64,000 nucleotides of DNA from Bacteroidota bacterium. Lineage in GTDB: Bacteria > Bacteroidota > Ignavibacteria > UBA10030 > UBA6906. The stretch is from assembly GCA_030835135.1 (NCBI GenBank), contig JAUQWO010000075.1:62001-126000 (forward strand), read 5' to 3'. The notes below the pieces were generated by a model, which searched no databases, had not been told where the DNA came from, and saw only the letters and a program-made list of their open reading frames with translations. The position numbers were made by a program, and so were the translations under genes. This document shows positions 56,224 to 64,000 of the stretch, one piece after another. Each line of letters starts with the position of its first letter. The stretch's first letter is position 1.

Positions 56224-57300
56224 ATGAGCAGACACGCTGACAGGGTCGCGCGGCTCCGCGCGATCCTCCGGAAACAGCAGCTGGACGCACTGATCGTCAC
56301 ATCGCTGACCCACCTCCAGTACCTTCTCGGGTTCACCGGCTCGCATGGCATCGGCATCATCGGCCGGCGGACGGCGGCATTCATCACCGATTCGCGCTAT
56401 CAGGCCCAGGGCGCACGGCAGGTGCGCGGCGCGCGGAGGTTTATCACGCAGCGCCCGCTCCTCGAGGCCATCGCGGAACACCGCTGCCTGTCCAGGGTCA
56501 CCACGGTCGGCTTCGAATCGCATCACATCACGTTCCAACAGTACCGCGTGCTGCGGCGCACCTTCCCCCGGGTCACCTTCATACCCACGACCGGCGTGGT
56601 CGAACAGTTGCTCTATGTGAAGGACCCCGTGGAACTGACCGCGCTCCGTGCAGCGATGCGGATCACGGACCAGGTCTTCGAGGAGATCGCCGGTCTCATC
56701 CGTCCGGGCATGCGCGAGAAGGATGTCGCCGCGGAGATCACGTACCGTCACCGGCTCCACGGTGCCGATGGCGACGCGTTCGAGCCCATCGTGGCAAGCG
56801 GCGAACGCGGATCCCTGCCCCACGCGCGGGCCGGCGACCGGGTCCTCCGGCATGGTGACCTGGTGACGCTGGATCTCGGGTGTACCGTGAAGGGCTACCA
56901 CTCGGATCTCACCCGCACGGTGGCTCTCGGCCGAACGACCAGGAAGATGCGTGAGATCTATGGTGTGGTGCGTGAGGCCCAGGCTGCGGCGATCGACGCG
57001 GCCCATGGCGGCATGCTTGCGCGCGAGCTCGATGCGGTCGCGCGGAACGTGATCGCCGGCGCCGGGTTCGGCGATGCGTTCTCCCATTCTCTCGGCCACG
57101 GCCTCGGCCTGAACATCCATGAACGGCCACGGGTGTCCGCGTTGAGCAAAGATACGCTCGTCCCCGGATGCGTGGTCACGGTGGAACCCGGGATCTATCT
57201 CCCCGGGTGGGGCGGTGTGCGCATCGAGGACGACATTCTCCTGACAGCAACAGGGTGCACGGTGCTGACGGCCGCGCCCCGGGACCTACTGGTACTCTGA
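56224..57300 (+). CDS. M24-family Xaa-Pro aminopeptidase
   Basis: A 358-residue metallopeptidase (pita-bread fold), probably removing N-terminal residues before proline. Creatinase-type N-domain first, then the catalytic domain. Metal ligands: Asp residues in LDLGCTVKGYHSDLTRT, His in HSLGHGLGLNIHE, Glu in TVEPGIY and Glu in RIEDDILL; all five are present. Shorter than PepP, similar to the YpdF/PepQ-like group. Start 8 nt after guaB; the glycosyltransferase gene begins 1 nt after its stop. Confidence 0.92.
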   Translation: MSRHADRVARLRAILRKQQLDALIVTSLTHLQYLLGFTGSHGIGIIGRRTAAFITDSRYQAQGARQVRGARRFITQRPLLEAIAEHRCLSRVTTVGFESHHITFQQYRVLRRTFPRVTFIPTTGVVEQLLYVKDPVELTALRAAMRITDQVFEEIAGLIRPGMREKDVAAEITYRHRLHGADGDAFEPIVASGERGSLPHARAGDRVLRHGDLVTLDLGCTVKGYHSDLTRTVALGRTTRKMREIYGVVREAQAAAIDAAHGGMLARELDAVARNVIAGAGFGDAFSHSLGHGLGLNIHERPRVSALSKDTLVPGCVVTVEPGIYLPGWGGVRIEDDILLTATGCTVLTAAPRDLLVL

Positions 57301-57301
57301 C

Positions 57302-58597
57302 ATGACCCCGGATTTCCCACAACGCCGCGTTCTCGTCATTGCCTACTACTTCCCCCCCATGGGACTCAGTGGCGTGCAGCGGACGCTCAAATTTGTGAAG
57401 TATCTGCCGCAGTACAACTGGCAGCCGACCGTCCTCACCGTGGAGCCGCGCGGGTATTATGCGTCGGACGAATCGCTCCTGGCGGACCTCGAGGGGCGTG
57501 ACGTGCGCATCGAACGCACCTCCGCGGCCGGGCCCGGGAAGTACATCTCCAGGAAGGCGGAAGTGAAGTTCCCGAAAGAGTGGATGCGGAAGATGCTCAG
57601 CCGCATCTCGGATACCTTCTTCATCCCGGACAACAAGATCGGGTGGCGCAGGAAGGCCGTTGCGCACGCCCTCCGGCTCGCGCAGGAGAAGCCGTTCGAC
57701 CTGATCTTCGCCACCGCGCCGCCGTTCACGGATTTCCTGATCGGGCGTGATCTGAAGCGCGAGCTCAATATCCCCCTGGTCCTCGACTACCGCGACCCAT
57801 GGGTGGAGTATCCGTTCAAATTCTATCCCACGCCGCTGCATAAGTATCTCAATGTGCGGAGCGAACGGTCCGCGCTCCGCGCAAGCAGTCACGTCATCAC
57901 CACGAACCGCCGCGTGAAAGAGCTGATCCTCCGCCGCCACCGGTTCCTCACGTACAACGACATCGAGATCCTGTCGCAGGGGTACGACCCGGACGATTTC
58001 GTGCACGCCGCGGCCTTGCCGGGCACGGCGCACCCGCGGCGTGCGCAGGCGATGCGCATCACGTATGCCGGGGTGTTCTGGGAGGACCGGAAGCCCGACT
58101 ATTTTCTCCGCGCGTTGCAGGACCTCTTCAAGGACCGCCCGAAGCTGCGTGGGCGCATCGAGGCGCTGTTCGTTGGCCACTTCCGCGAGGAGAATGTGCG
58201 GCTCGTGAACAAACTCGGTCTGCAGGACACCGTGACGGCACTCGGCTATCTGCCGCACACGGAATGTACCCGCGAACTCATGGCATCGGATGCGCTCTGG
58301 ATGATCGTGGGTGACGACCGCGGGTCACCGGGAAAGGTGTACGAGTACATCGGCGCACGCAAACCCGTCCTTGCCTGTGCGCCGGAAGGATTCATCGGTT
58401 CCACCGTGGAAGAGGCCGGCGGGTGGGTGGTGCGGCCGGACGATGTTGCGGGGATCCGGAAGGCCATTGAAGAGATGTATGTGCAGTGGGAACATCACCG
58501 ACTCCAGGCACCGCCGGAGCCGGTGGTGCAGAAGTACAGTCGTGTCGCACTCACCGGCACGCTTGTCAAGTCCTTTGAAGCACTGCTGGAGCCGTGA
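57302..58597 (+). CDS. Glycosyltransferase, GT4-like
   Basis: A 431-residue GT-B fold glycosyltransferase. The N-terminal block IAYYFPPMGLSGVQRTLKFVKYLPQYNW is typical of family 4 enzymes that act on cell-surface sugars, and the C-terminal half holds GDDRGSPGKVYEYIGARKPVLA, the nucleotide-sugar site (with the glutamate in KVYEY). Donor and acceptor cannot be predicted. It is squeezed between an aminopeptidase and purD with gaps of 1 nt each, so it is probably in the same transcript. No other surface-sugar genes are near except the epimerase. Confidence 0.85.
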   Translation: MTPDFPQRRVLVIAYYFPPMGLSGVQRTLKFVKYLPQYNWQPTVLTVEPRGYYASDESLLADLEGRDVRIERTSAAGPGKYISRKAEVKFPKEWMRKMLSRISDTFFIPDNKIGWRRKAVAHALRLAQEKPFDLIFATAPPFTDFLIGRDLKRELNIPLVLDYRDPWVEYPFKFYPTPLHKYLNVRSERSALRASSHVITTNRRVKELILRRHRFLTYNDIEILSQGYDPDDFVHAAALPGTAHPRRAQAMRITYAGVFWEDRKPDYFLRALQDLFKDRPKLRGRIEALFVGHFREENVRLVNKLGLQDTVTALGYLPHTECTRELMASDALWMIVGDDRGSPGKVYEYIGARKPVLACAPEGFIGSTVEEAGGWVVRPDDVAGIRKAIEEMYVQWEHHRLQAPPEPVVQKYSRVALTGTLVKSFEALLEP

Positions 58598-58598
58598 C

Positions 58599-59900
58599 AT
58601 GAATGTCCTCGTGATCGGGTCGGGTGGCCGTGAACATGCGCTCGTCTGGGCTCTGCGCAGAGCCCCGGGCGTACGCCGGATCATCTGTGCCCCGGGGAAT
58701 CCGGGGATCGAAGAGCTGGCGGAGGTTGTGCCGGTGCGGGTGGACGACATCACCGAGCTGAAGGCCCTGGCGCAGCGGGAACGCATCGACCTCACGGTCG
58801 TCGGACCCGAGGTCCCTCTCGCGCGGGGGATCGTGGACCAGTTCCGGTCGGATGGCCTCGCCATCTTCGGCCCCACCCAGGCGGCTGCCGAGCTGGAATG
58901 GAGCAAGGTGTTCGCGAAAGCCTTCATGGACCGTCATGGGATACCCACGGCCCGCCATGAGGTGGTCTCGCAGCAGGACCGCGACCACGCACGCCGTACC
59001 CTCCAGTCGTTCACGCTGCCCGTCGTTCTCAAGGCCGACGGCCTTGCTGCCGGCAAGGGCGTGGTCATCTGCTCGCGCGAGGAGGATGCCGCTGCCGAAC
59101 TCGAGACGATGCTGGACGGCACGAGCTTCGGCGCCGCGGGCACGCGTGTGGTGATCGAAGAATTCCTGGAGGGTGAGGAGGCCTCGGTCTTCGCGATCAC
59201 CGATGGTGCCGCGTACGTCCTTCTTGCGCCCGCCCAGGACCACAAGCGTGCGCTGGATGGTGATGCGGGGAAGAACACGGGCGGCATGGGTGCCTATGCG
59301 CCGGCGCCGGTGGTCACCGCCGGGGTGATGCGCCTTGTGGAAGAACAGGTCCTGCGCCCCACACTCGCCGGCATGGCAGCGGAAGGCCGCCGGTACACCG
59401 GATGCCTCTACATCGGGTTGATGCTGACCGCGGGGGGGCCGCGCGTGATCGAGTACAATTGCCGGTTCGGTGATCCCGAAACGCAGGTGGTCCTTCCGTT
59501 GTTCCGGGGCGACCTCGCCCGCCTCCTGTACGAGGCGTCGGCGGGGCGTATCGACCCCGCGGCATTTCCCTCCTGGCGCCCGGATGATCCGGCCACGGCG
59601 GTGTGCGTCGTCCTTGCTGCCGGCGGATACCCCGACCACTACGAGTCGGGTGATACGATCACCGGCCTCGATGCGGTGAGGGGCATGGATGATGTGGTCG
59701 CATTCCATGCGGGCACCCGCCGCGCGGGAGAGCATATCGTGACCGCCGGCGGCCGCGTGCTCGGCGTGACGGCGCTGGACCGCTCAGCGGGATTCGCGGC
59801 GACGCTTGCCCGGTGCTACGATGCTGTGAAACAGATCCACTTCGACCGGTTGCACTTCCGGCGCGACATCGGTCACCGCGCACTCCATTCACGACACTAA
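58599..59900 (+). CDS. purD: Phosphoribosylamine-glycine ligase
   Basis: ATP-grasp enzyme of purine synthesis that joins glycine to phosphoribosylamine. ATG 58599 (MNVLVIGSGGREHALVWAL) gives 433 residues. LKADGLAAGKGVVIC is the ATP-grasp loop; NTGGMGAYAPAP and EYNCRFGDPETQVVLPL are the metal- and glycine-binding regions. Complete and typical in length. It starts 1 nt after the glycosyltransferase stop and shares the guaB-purine context. Confidence 0.97.
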   Translation: MNVLVIGSGGREHALVWALRRAPGVRRIICAPGNPGIEELAEVVPVRVDDITELKALAQRERIDLTVVGPEVPLARGIVDQFRSDGLAIFGPTQAAAELEWSKVFAKAFMDRHGIPTARHEVVSQQDRDHARRTLQSFTLPVVLKADGLAAGKGVVICSREEDAAAELETMLDGTSFGAAGTRVVIEEFLEGEEASVFAITDGAAYVLLAPAQDHKRALDGDAGKNTGGMGAYAPAPVVTAGVMRLVEEQVLRPTLAGMAAEGRRYTGCLYIGLMLTAGGPRVIEYNCRFGDPETQVVLPLFRGDLARLLYEASAGRIDPAAFPSWRPDDPATAVCVVLAAGGYPDHYESGDTITGLDAVRGMDDVVAFHAGTRRAGEHIVTAGGRVLGVTALDRSAGFAATLARCYDAVKQIHFDRLHFRRDIGHRALHSRH

Positions 59901-59913
59901 CAGGTATCTGATC

Positions 59914-60858
59914 ATGAAGATCCTCATCACCGGTGGCGCAGGGTTCATCGCGTCGCATATCGCCGATGCCTATCTGGCCGCGGGACATTCCGTCACGATC
60001 GTCGACAATCTCTCGACCGGGCGGAAGGTGAACATTCCGCAGGGCGCGACGTTCGTGGAGGCCGATATCCGTGACGCGGCCGCCATGGCGAAGCTCTTCG
60101 ACGGCACCTCCTTCGATCTGATGAGCCATCATGCCGCTCAGATGGACGTCCGGAAGTCGGTCGCCGATCCGGTGTACGATGCCTCGGTCAACGTTCTCGG
60201 CGTTCTGACACTCCTGCAGGAATGCGTCCGCACCGGAGTGAAGCATGTGGTGTTTGCTTCCAGCGGCGGTGCGATCTATGGCGAACAGGATACGTTCCCG
60301 GCGGATGAGTCGCATCCCACGCGCCCGATCTCGCCGTACGGTGTCGCGAAGCTGACCACCGAGCAGTATCTCTTCTACTACCATGCCGTGTTCGGCCTCC
60401 ATGCCGTGTGCCTGCGGTACGCGAACATCTACGGCCCCCGGCAGAACCCCGAAGGGGAGGCGGGTGTCGTGGCGATCTTCACCAACCGCATGTTCGCGGG
60501 TCAGGAACCCGTGATCAATGGCGAGGGCAAGCAAACGCGCGACTACGTATTCGTCGGCGATGTCGTGCGTGCCAACGTCGCCGCCGTCGGCAAGTCCGGT
60601 TTCCACATCTATAATGTAGGGACGGGCCGCGAGACGGATGTGAATCATCTCTTCCGCGTCATCCGCGATGCCGTGGGCAGCACGTGTCCGGAGCGTCATG
60701 GCGAGGCAAAGATGGGTGAACAACTCCGCAGCGTCCTCTCGCATGAGCGCATCACGAAGGAACTCGGGTGGACGCCGTCGGTATCCCTCGAGGCGGGGCT
60801 CACCCGCACGGTGGACTATTTTAGGAATGCATTGAAGGCCGGTGGCCCGACGCGCTGA
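59914..60858 (+). CDS. NAD-dependent sugar epimerase (UDP-glucose 4-epimerase-like)
   Basis: A 314-residue extended SDR enzyme. Rossmann motif GGAGFIASHIADAY, the block VDNLSTGRKVNIP, and the catalytic Tyr-Lys pair in SPYGVAKLTTEQYL are present. SSGGAIYGEQDTFPADE is typical for UDP-glucose/GalNAc 4-epimerases and dTDP-glucose dehydratases; the SDR subgroup cannot be decided. The next gene starts within it: a GTG at 60842 overlaps the last 17 bases. Confidence 0.9.
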   Translation: MKILITGGAGFIASHIADAYLAAGHSVTIVDNLSTGRKVNIPQGATFVEADIRDAAAMAKLFDGTSFDLMSHHAAQMDVRKSVADPVYDASVNVLGVLTLLQECVRTGVKHVVFASSGGAIYGEQDTFPADESHPTRPISPYGVAKLTTEQYLFYYHAVFGLHAVCLRYANIYGPRQNPEGEAGVVAIFTNRMFAGQEPVINGEGKQTRDYVFVGDVVRANVAAVGKSGFHIYNVGTGRETDVNHLFRVIRDAVGSTCPERHGEAKMGEQLRSVLSHERITKELGWTPSVSLEAGLTRTVDYFRNALKAGGPTR

Positions 60859-61789
60859 CACTGCCGGTATCCTGGCAGGGAACCGGATCAGCATCGCCCG
60901 GGCTATCTCGCTCGTTGAGAACGATGACCCCGAAGCCGAGGCACTGCTCCGGACACTCTTCCCCTCTACCGGTACCGCATGCCGGATCGGTATCACCGGC
61001 CCCCCGGGGGCGGGCAAAAGCACACTGACGACGCGGCTGGCGGCAGCCTACCGGCGCGAGGGAAAACGGATCGGGATCATCGCTGTGGATCCGACGAGTC
61101 CGTTCACGGGTGGTGCCGTGTTGGGGGACCGTGTGCGTATGGGGGATGTGGAGTTGGATGTGGGGGTCTTCATCCGGAGCATGGCATCGCGCGGCAACCC
61201 GGGGGGCCTGAGCAAGGCCACGGGAGACGCCGCGGATATCCTCGATGCATCCGGCATGGATATCATCCTTGTCGAAACGGTCGGCGTGGGCCAGTCGGAA
61301 CTCGATATCGCGCGCGCGGCCGACGTCACGGTGGTGGTGCTGGTCCCGGAATCAGGCGACGCCGTGCAGGCCATGAAGGCCGGCCTGATGGAGATCGCCG
61401 ATCTCTTCGTCATGAACAAGGCCGACCGCCCCGGGGCCGAGCAGGCTGTCCAGGCGCTCAGCTCCACGCTCATGTTCCGTCAGGCGGACCTGCCGCTTCC
61501 GGACGTCCTCCGCACGGTTGCCTCCGAAGGGAAAGGTGTGGAAGAGGTGCTCCTCGCGATCGCGGCCTTCCGGGATCGCATCGAGGCGGATGGCACACAG
61601 GCCCGCAGGCGCCGGGAGCGGATGGAAACACGCATCGCGGAGATCGTCGTGAGCAAAGTGCGGCGCCAGTTATGGACTCCCGCACGGCGGGCGGAGCTCA
61701 CGGCGTCGGTGGAAGCGGTGTTGCGCGGGGAACGCACTCCCTTCGATGTCGCGCACGACCTTATCGAACGCATCGGGCCGGTCTCGTGA
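60842..61789 (+). CDS. meaB: MeaB/ArgK-family GTPase
   Basis: A 315-residue G3E-type P-loop GTPase, chaperone of methylmalonyl-CoA mutase. GTG 60842 start. Walker A GPPGAGKS at 53-60, DPTSPFTGGAVLGDRVRM, then VETVGVGQSE and FVMNKADRPGA. It should protect or reactivate B12-dependent mutase. No methylmalonyl-CoA mutase gene is in the window. Chain of overlaps: epimerase-meaB 17 nt, meaB-next gene 4 nt (GTGA). Confidence 0.93.
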   Translation: MARRADTAGILAGNRISIARAISLVENDDPEAEALLRTLFPSTGTACRIGITGPPGAGKSTLTTRLAAAYRREGKRIGIIAVDPTSPFTGGAVLGDRVRMGDVELDVGVFIRSMASRGNPGGLSKATGDAADILDASGMDIILVETVGVGQSELDIARAADVTVVVLVPESGDAVQAMKAGLMEIADLFVMNKADRPGAEQAVQALSSTLMFRQADLPLPDVLRTVASEGKGVEEVLLAIAAFRDRIEADGTQARRRRERMETRIAEIVVSKVRRQLWTPARRAELTASVEAVLRGERTPFDVAHDLIERIGPVS

Positions 61790-62574
61790 ACCATGCATGG
61801 CGGTCGTTGATCGCGCGTGTCCGCCGGTGGGGGGGCCTGCTCGCGATGGTGGCGGCGCTGAACCCCGGTGCCTTCGCTCAGGTGGATAGTACGGCGCTCC
61901 CTTCAACGGCCTGTCAGGGTGTGGAGCCCGTGGAGGATATCCATCCGTTGCAGGAGGCCATTGCCATGTTCCTCCTGCCCAAGATCCTGCAGGATGCCGT
62001 GGCGCTGAAAGAATATGTGGTGAGTGATGAATACCGGGAGATACGCCGCGCGCGCGGCGATGTGATCGCGGTGGATGTGCTCTTCCGCCGCGCACTCCGG
62101 ATGTCGTGGAACAATCCGTACGCGACACTCACGATCGTCACGCTCGCGGTGCTGGATCACCACAGGTTCGGCATGCGGATCCCGTTCCTCGGTCCGCTGC
62201 TCTGGTTCCCGCTCACGTCGGAGTTTCCCGAGGAATTCGCCCGGCGGCATGCAGCGCTGCCGCTGCGCCTGTATCCCGACACCCCGGTGTGGGGTGACCG
62301 CGACAAGCTCCAGCATTTTTTCGGGGCGGCACTGCTTGCCGTGCTGACCGGCTCCCAGGCGACCGTGGAGCGTGTGGGATCGTTCATCGAGTGGGGCGAG
62401 GACCGGTTCATCGTGGAGGGGGCGCTGGAGGCGCGCGATATGGAAGCGAACAGACGGGGCGGCATGTTCGGTCTGGCGTTCCTGCGCGACCGCACCGTGC
62501 TCCCGTCCGCATCCATGGGGACGGCGTTGTCCGTTCCGCTCATCGATACCGTGCAGGTGCACGAGGAAGAGTGA
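61786..62574 (+). CDS. Exported hypothetical protein, 262 aa
   Basis: I do not recognise the family with certainty. GTG 61786 overlaps the meaB stop. The N-terminus has a signal peptide (basic region, then LLAMVAALNPGAFA, cleavage before QVDS). The mature part carries a hydrophobic stretch (PFLGPLLWFPL) and a segment DKLQHFFGAALLAVLTGS, which resembles the D-K-x-x-H-F-x-G pattern of VanZ- or DUF2279-like membrane proteins. Two in-frame blocks (VERVGSFIEWGEDRF, GGMFGLAFL) look conserved. Probably envelope-associated. Followed after 2 nt by an NtrC-type regulator. Confidence 0.6.
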   Translation: MNHAWRSLIARVRRWGGLLAMVAALNPGAFAQVDSTALPSTACQGVEPVEDIHPLQEAIAMFLLPKILQDAVALKEYVVSDEYREIRRARGDVIAVDVLFRRALRMSWNNPYATLTIVTLAVLDHHRFGMRIPFLGPLLWFPLTSEFPEEFARRHAALPLRLYPDTPVWGDRDKLQHFFGAALLAVLTGSQATVERVGSFIEWGEDRFIVEGALEARDMEANRRGGMFGLAFLRDRTVLPSASMGTALSVPLIDTVQVHEEE

Positions 62575-62576
62575 CC

Positions 62577-63908
62577 ATGAAGACCGTACTGATCGTTGAC
62601 GATGAAGCGACCATCCGCGAGACCATCCGGATGACGCTCGAGTATGAGAAGTTCGCAGTGGCGGAAGCCGCCGATGGGCCGGCGGCCCTCGCGCGCGTCG
62701 CGGCGGGCGGCATCGACCTGGTCTTTCTGGACATCAAGATGCCGGGCATCGACGGGATGCGTGTCCTCGATACCCTGCGGTCGGAATACCCCTCGCTGCC
62801 GGTGATCATGATCTCGGGGCACGCGACGGTCGATACCGCGGTGGAGGCGTTGCGGTTGGGCGTCTTTGATTTCCTCACCAAACCTCTGGACCGCGACCAC
62901 CTGATCATGGTGGCTCGCAACGCCGTCGAGGTGAAGCGTCTGCGGGAGCAGGTCGAAGGCAAGTACCGTATCATCGGCGAGACGCAGGTGATGAAGGACA
63001 TGCTTGCGCTCATCGAGCGCGTGGCCCCCACCGAGGCCCGCGTGTTCATCGCCGGCGAGAACGGGTCAGGGAAAGAGCTCGTGGCCCGTGCGTTGCACCG
63101 GCTCAGCAAGCGGTCGGGACAGGCGCTGATCGAGGTCAACTGTGCGGCGATCCCGAATGAGCTCATCGAATCGGAACTGTTCGGGCACGAGAAGGGCGCA
63201 TTCACCGGTGCCACGGGTACCCGGATCGGGAAATTCGAACTTGCGGATGGCGGCACGATCTTTCTGGATGAGATCGGCGACATGAGTCTCACCGCGCAGG
63301 CCAAGGTGCTGCGTGCGCTGGAGGAAGGGCACATCGAGCGCGTCGGCGGGTCACGCCAGATCAAGGTCGATGTGCGTGTCTTCGCCGCGACGAACAAGAA
63401 TCTGCCGGAGGCCGTGAAGGGCGGTGCATTCCGCGAGGACCTCTATCACCGTCTGAACGTGATCCCGATCCGCGTCCCGGCGCTGCGCGAACGCCGCGAG
63501 GATATCCCGCTGTTGGCCGCGTCCTTTGCCGCCGATGTCTGTGCACAGAACGGGATGGCGCCGAAGCGCTTCACCGATGATGTGCTCCGGACCCTGCAGG
63601 GCATGCCCTGGGGCGGCAATGTGCGGGAGCTCAGGAACACGGTGGAGCGCCTGGTGATCATGACGCCGGGCGATGAGATCGCGCGGATCGAAGTCTTCCA
63701 GGAAGCACCCCGGGCCGGGGGCGTCGTGGAGGACCTGCTGGCGCAGAACCTGACGTTCCAGGACTTCAAGGATCGGGCCGAGGCGGCCTTCATCAAGAAG
63801 CAGCTGGAAGTGCACGACTGGAATGTGAGCAAGACGGCGGATGCGCTGGAGATCCAGCGGAGTCATTTATACAACAAGATGAAGAAGTTCGGCCTGGAGC
63901 GGGAGTAG
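62577..63908 (+). CDS. NtrC-family response regulator with canonical GAFTGA
   Basis: A 443-residue activator. Receiver domain with Asp52 (VFLDIKMPG), AAA+ domain with Walker A GENGSGKE (160-167), GAFTGA loop (207-212) and GGTIFLDE Walker B, and a Fis-type helix-turn-helix (WNVSKTADALEIQRSHLYNKMKKF). With canonical GAFTGA it should activate sigma-54 promoters. ATG 62577 follows the previous stop by 2 nt. No histidine kinase is adjacent. Its stop lies 1 nt from that of the convergent methyltransferase. Confidence 0.95.
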   Translation: MKTVLIVDDEATIRETIRMTLEYEKFAVAEAADGPAALARVAAGGIDLVFLDIKMPGIDGMRVLDTLRSEYPSLPVIMISGHATVDTAVEALRLGVFDFLTKPLDRDHLIMVARNAVEVKRLREQVEGKYRIIGETQVMKDMLALIERVAPTEARVFIAGENGSGKELVARALHRLSKRSGQALIEVNCAAIPNELIESELFGHEKGAFTGATGTRIGKFELADGGTIFLDEIGDMSLTAQAKVLRALEEGHIERVGGSRQIKVDVRVFAATNKNLPEAVKGGAFREDLYHRLNVIPIRVPALRERREDIPLLAASFAADVCAQNGMAPKRFTDDVLRTLQGMPWGGNVRELRNTVERLVIMTPGDEIARIEVFQEAPRAGGVVEDLLAQNLTFQDFKDRAEAAFIKKQLEVHDWNVSKTADALEIQRSHLYNKMKKFGLERE

Positions 63909-63909
63909 C

Positions 63910-64000
63910 TCAGCGGCGTTCGCGTTGCCGCACGACTTCGAACATGCCGAGCGCGCCGGCGACCGAAGCGTTCAGTGATTCCACTTTGCCGAAGAGGGGG
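63910..64000 (-). CDS. TrmH/RlmB-type rRNA 2'-O-methyltransferase, C-terminus
   Basis: The last 29 codons of a minus-strand gene. The reading frame ends with LFGKVESLNASVAGALGMFEVVRQR, which matches the SpoU motif 3 ending (KVESLNVSVA...) of 23S rRNA guanosine-2'-O-methyltransferases. The rest lies outside the window, so RlmB versus other SpoU enzymes cannot be told apart. Convergent with the sigma-54 regulator; the stop codons are 1 nt apart. Confidence 0.8.
   Translation of the reverse strand, partial: PLFGKVESLNASVAGALGMFEVVRQRERR

Overview
The window is a 64 kb GC-rich (visibly above 60% GC) chromosomal segment, densely packed with housekeeping genes. No insertion sequence, prophage, CRISPR array or tRNA was recognised. 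Two tandem secreted proteases end in a type IX secretion (Por) C-terminal sorting domain with the NYPNPFNP signature, and a DUF3078 outer-membrane protein is present. Together these point to the Bacteroidota/Chlorobi group, most likely an Ignavibacteria-like lineage; the exact taxon is inference.

Layout. 1-2410: end of a class I fumarase, an acyl-CoA synthetase and a small orphan protein, closed by a strong terminator. 2509-13342: an eleven-gene complex I operon (nuoABCDHIJKLMN, without nuoEFG) with a near-consensus promoter and a terminator. 13489-19389: a TolC / membrane fusion / RND efflux operon. 19474-21037 (minus): coaX and birA. 21284-26412: dnaK behind a textbook sigma-54 (-24/-12) promoter, a small membrane protein, then clpB. 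26481-33475: isoaspartyl peptidase, an RNA m5C methyltransferase, a TPR-like lipoprotein, a DUF58 protein and uvrA. 33478-38891: a small lipoprotein, a zinc-peptidase-like T9SS cargo protein and a subtilisin-like T9SS cargo protein. 39028-41230 (minus): a small ORF coupled to a 3-methyladenine glycosylase, DUF3078 protein, mscL. 41429-50600 (minus): nif3-like gene, zinc-ribbon protein, RNase H-like gene, rnpB, recJ, yebC, ruvC, ruvA, ruvB and a CoA-acylating aldehyde dehydrogenase. 50617-53465: a candidate small RNA or leader, then a two-component cluster (a REC-HisKA protein without ATPase domain, divergent from a CheY-like regulator and an NtrC-type regulator). 53538-63908: glutaryl-CoA dehydrogenase-like gene, guaB, M24 peptidase, glycosyltransferase, purD, sugar epimerase, meaB, an exported protein and a second NtrC-type regulator. 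The window ends in the C-terminus of a convergent TrmH/RlmB-type rRNA methyltransferase.

Three regulatory themes stand out. First, eleven putative vegetative promoters share a TTGnnn-N17-TAnnnT-like layout (one has GATATT at -10), unlike the -33/-7 pattern of classical Bacteroidetes. Second, dnaK carries a sigma-54 promoter and two sigma-54-type activators lie in the same window, one with canonical GAFTGA and one with GAFTNA. Third, a roughly 156-nt transcript unit with its own promoter and intrinsic terminator sits just upstream of the nif3-like gene and matches no RNA family I recognise. Together with the REC-HisKA protein next to it, this is the most promising candidate for something undescribed.
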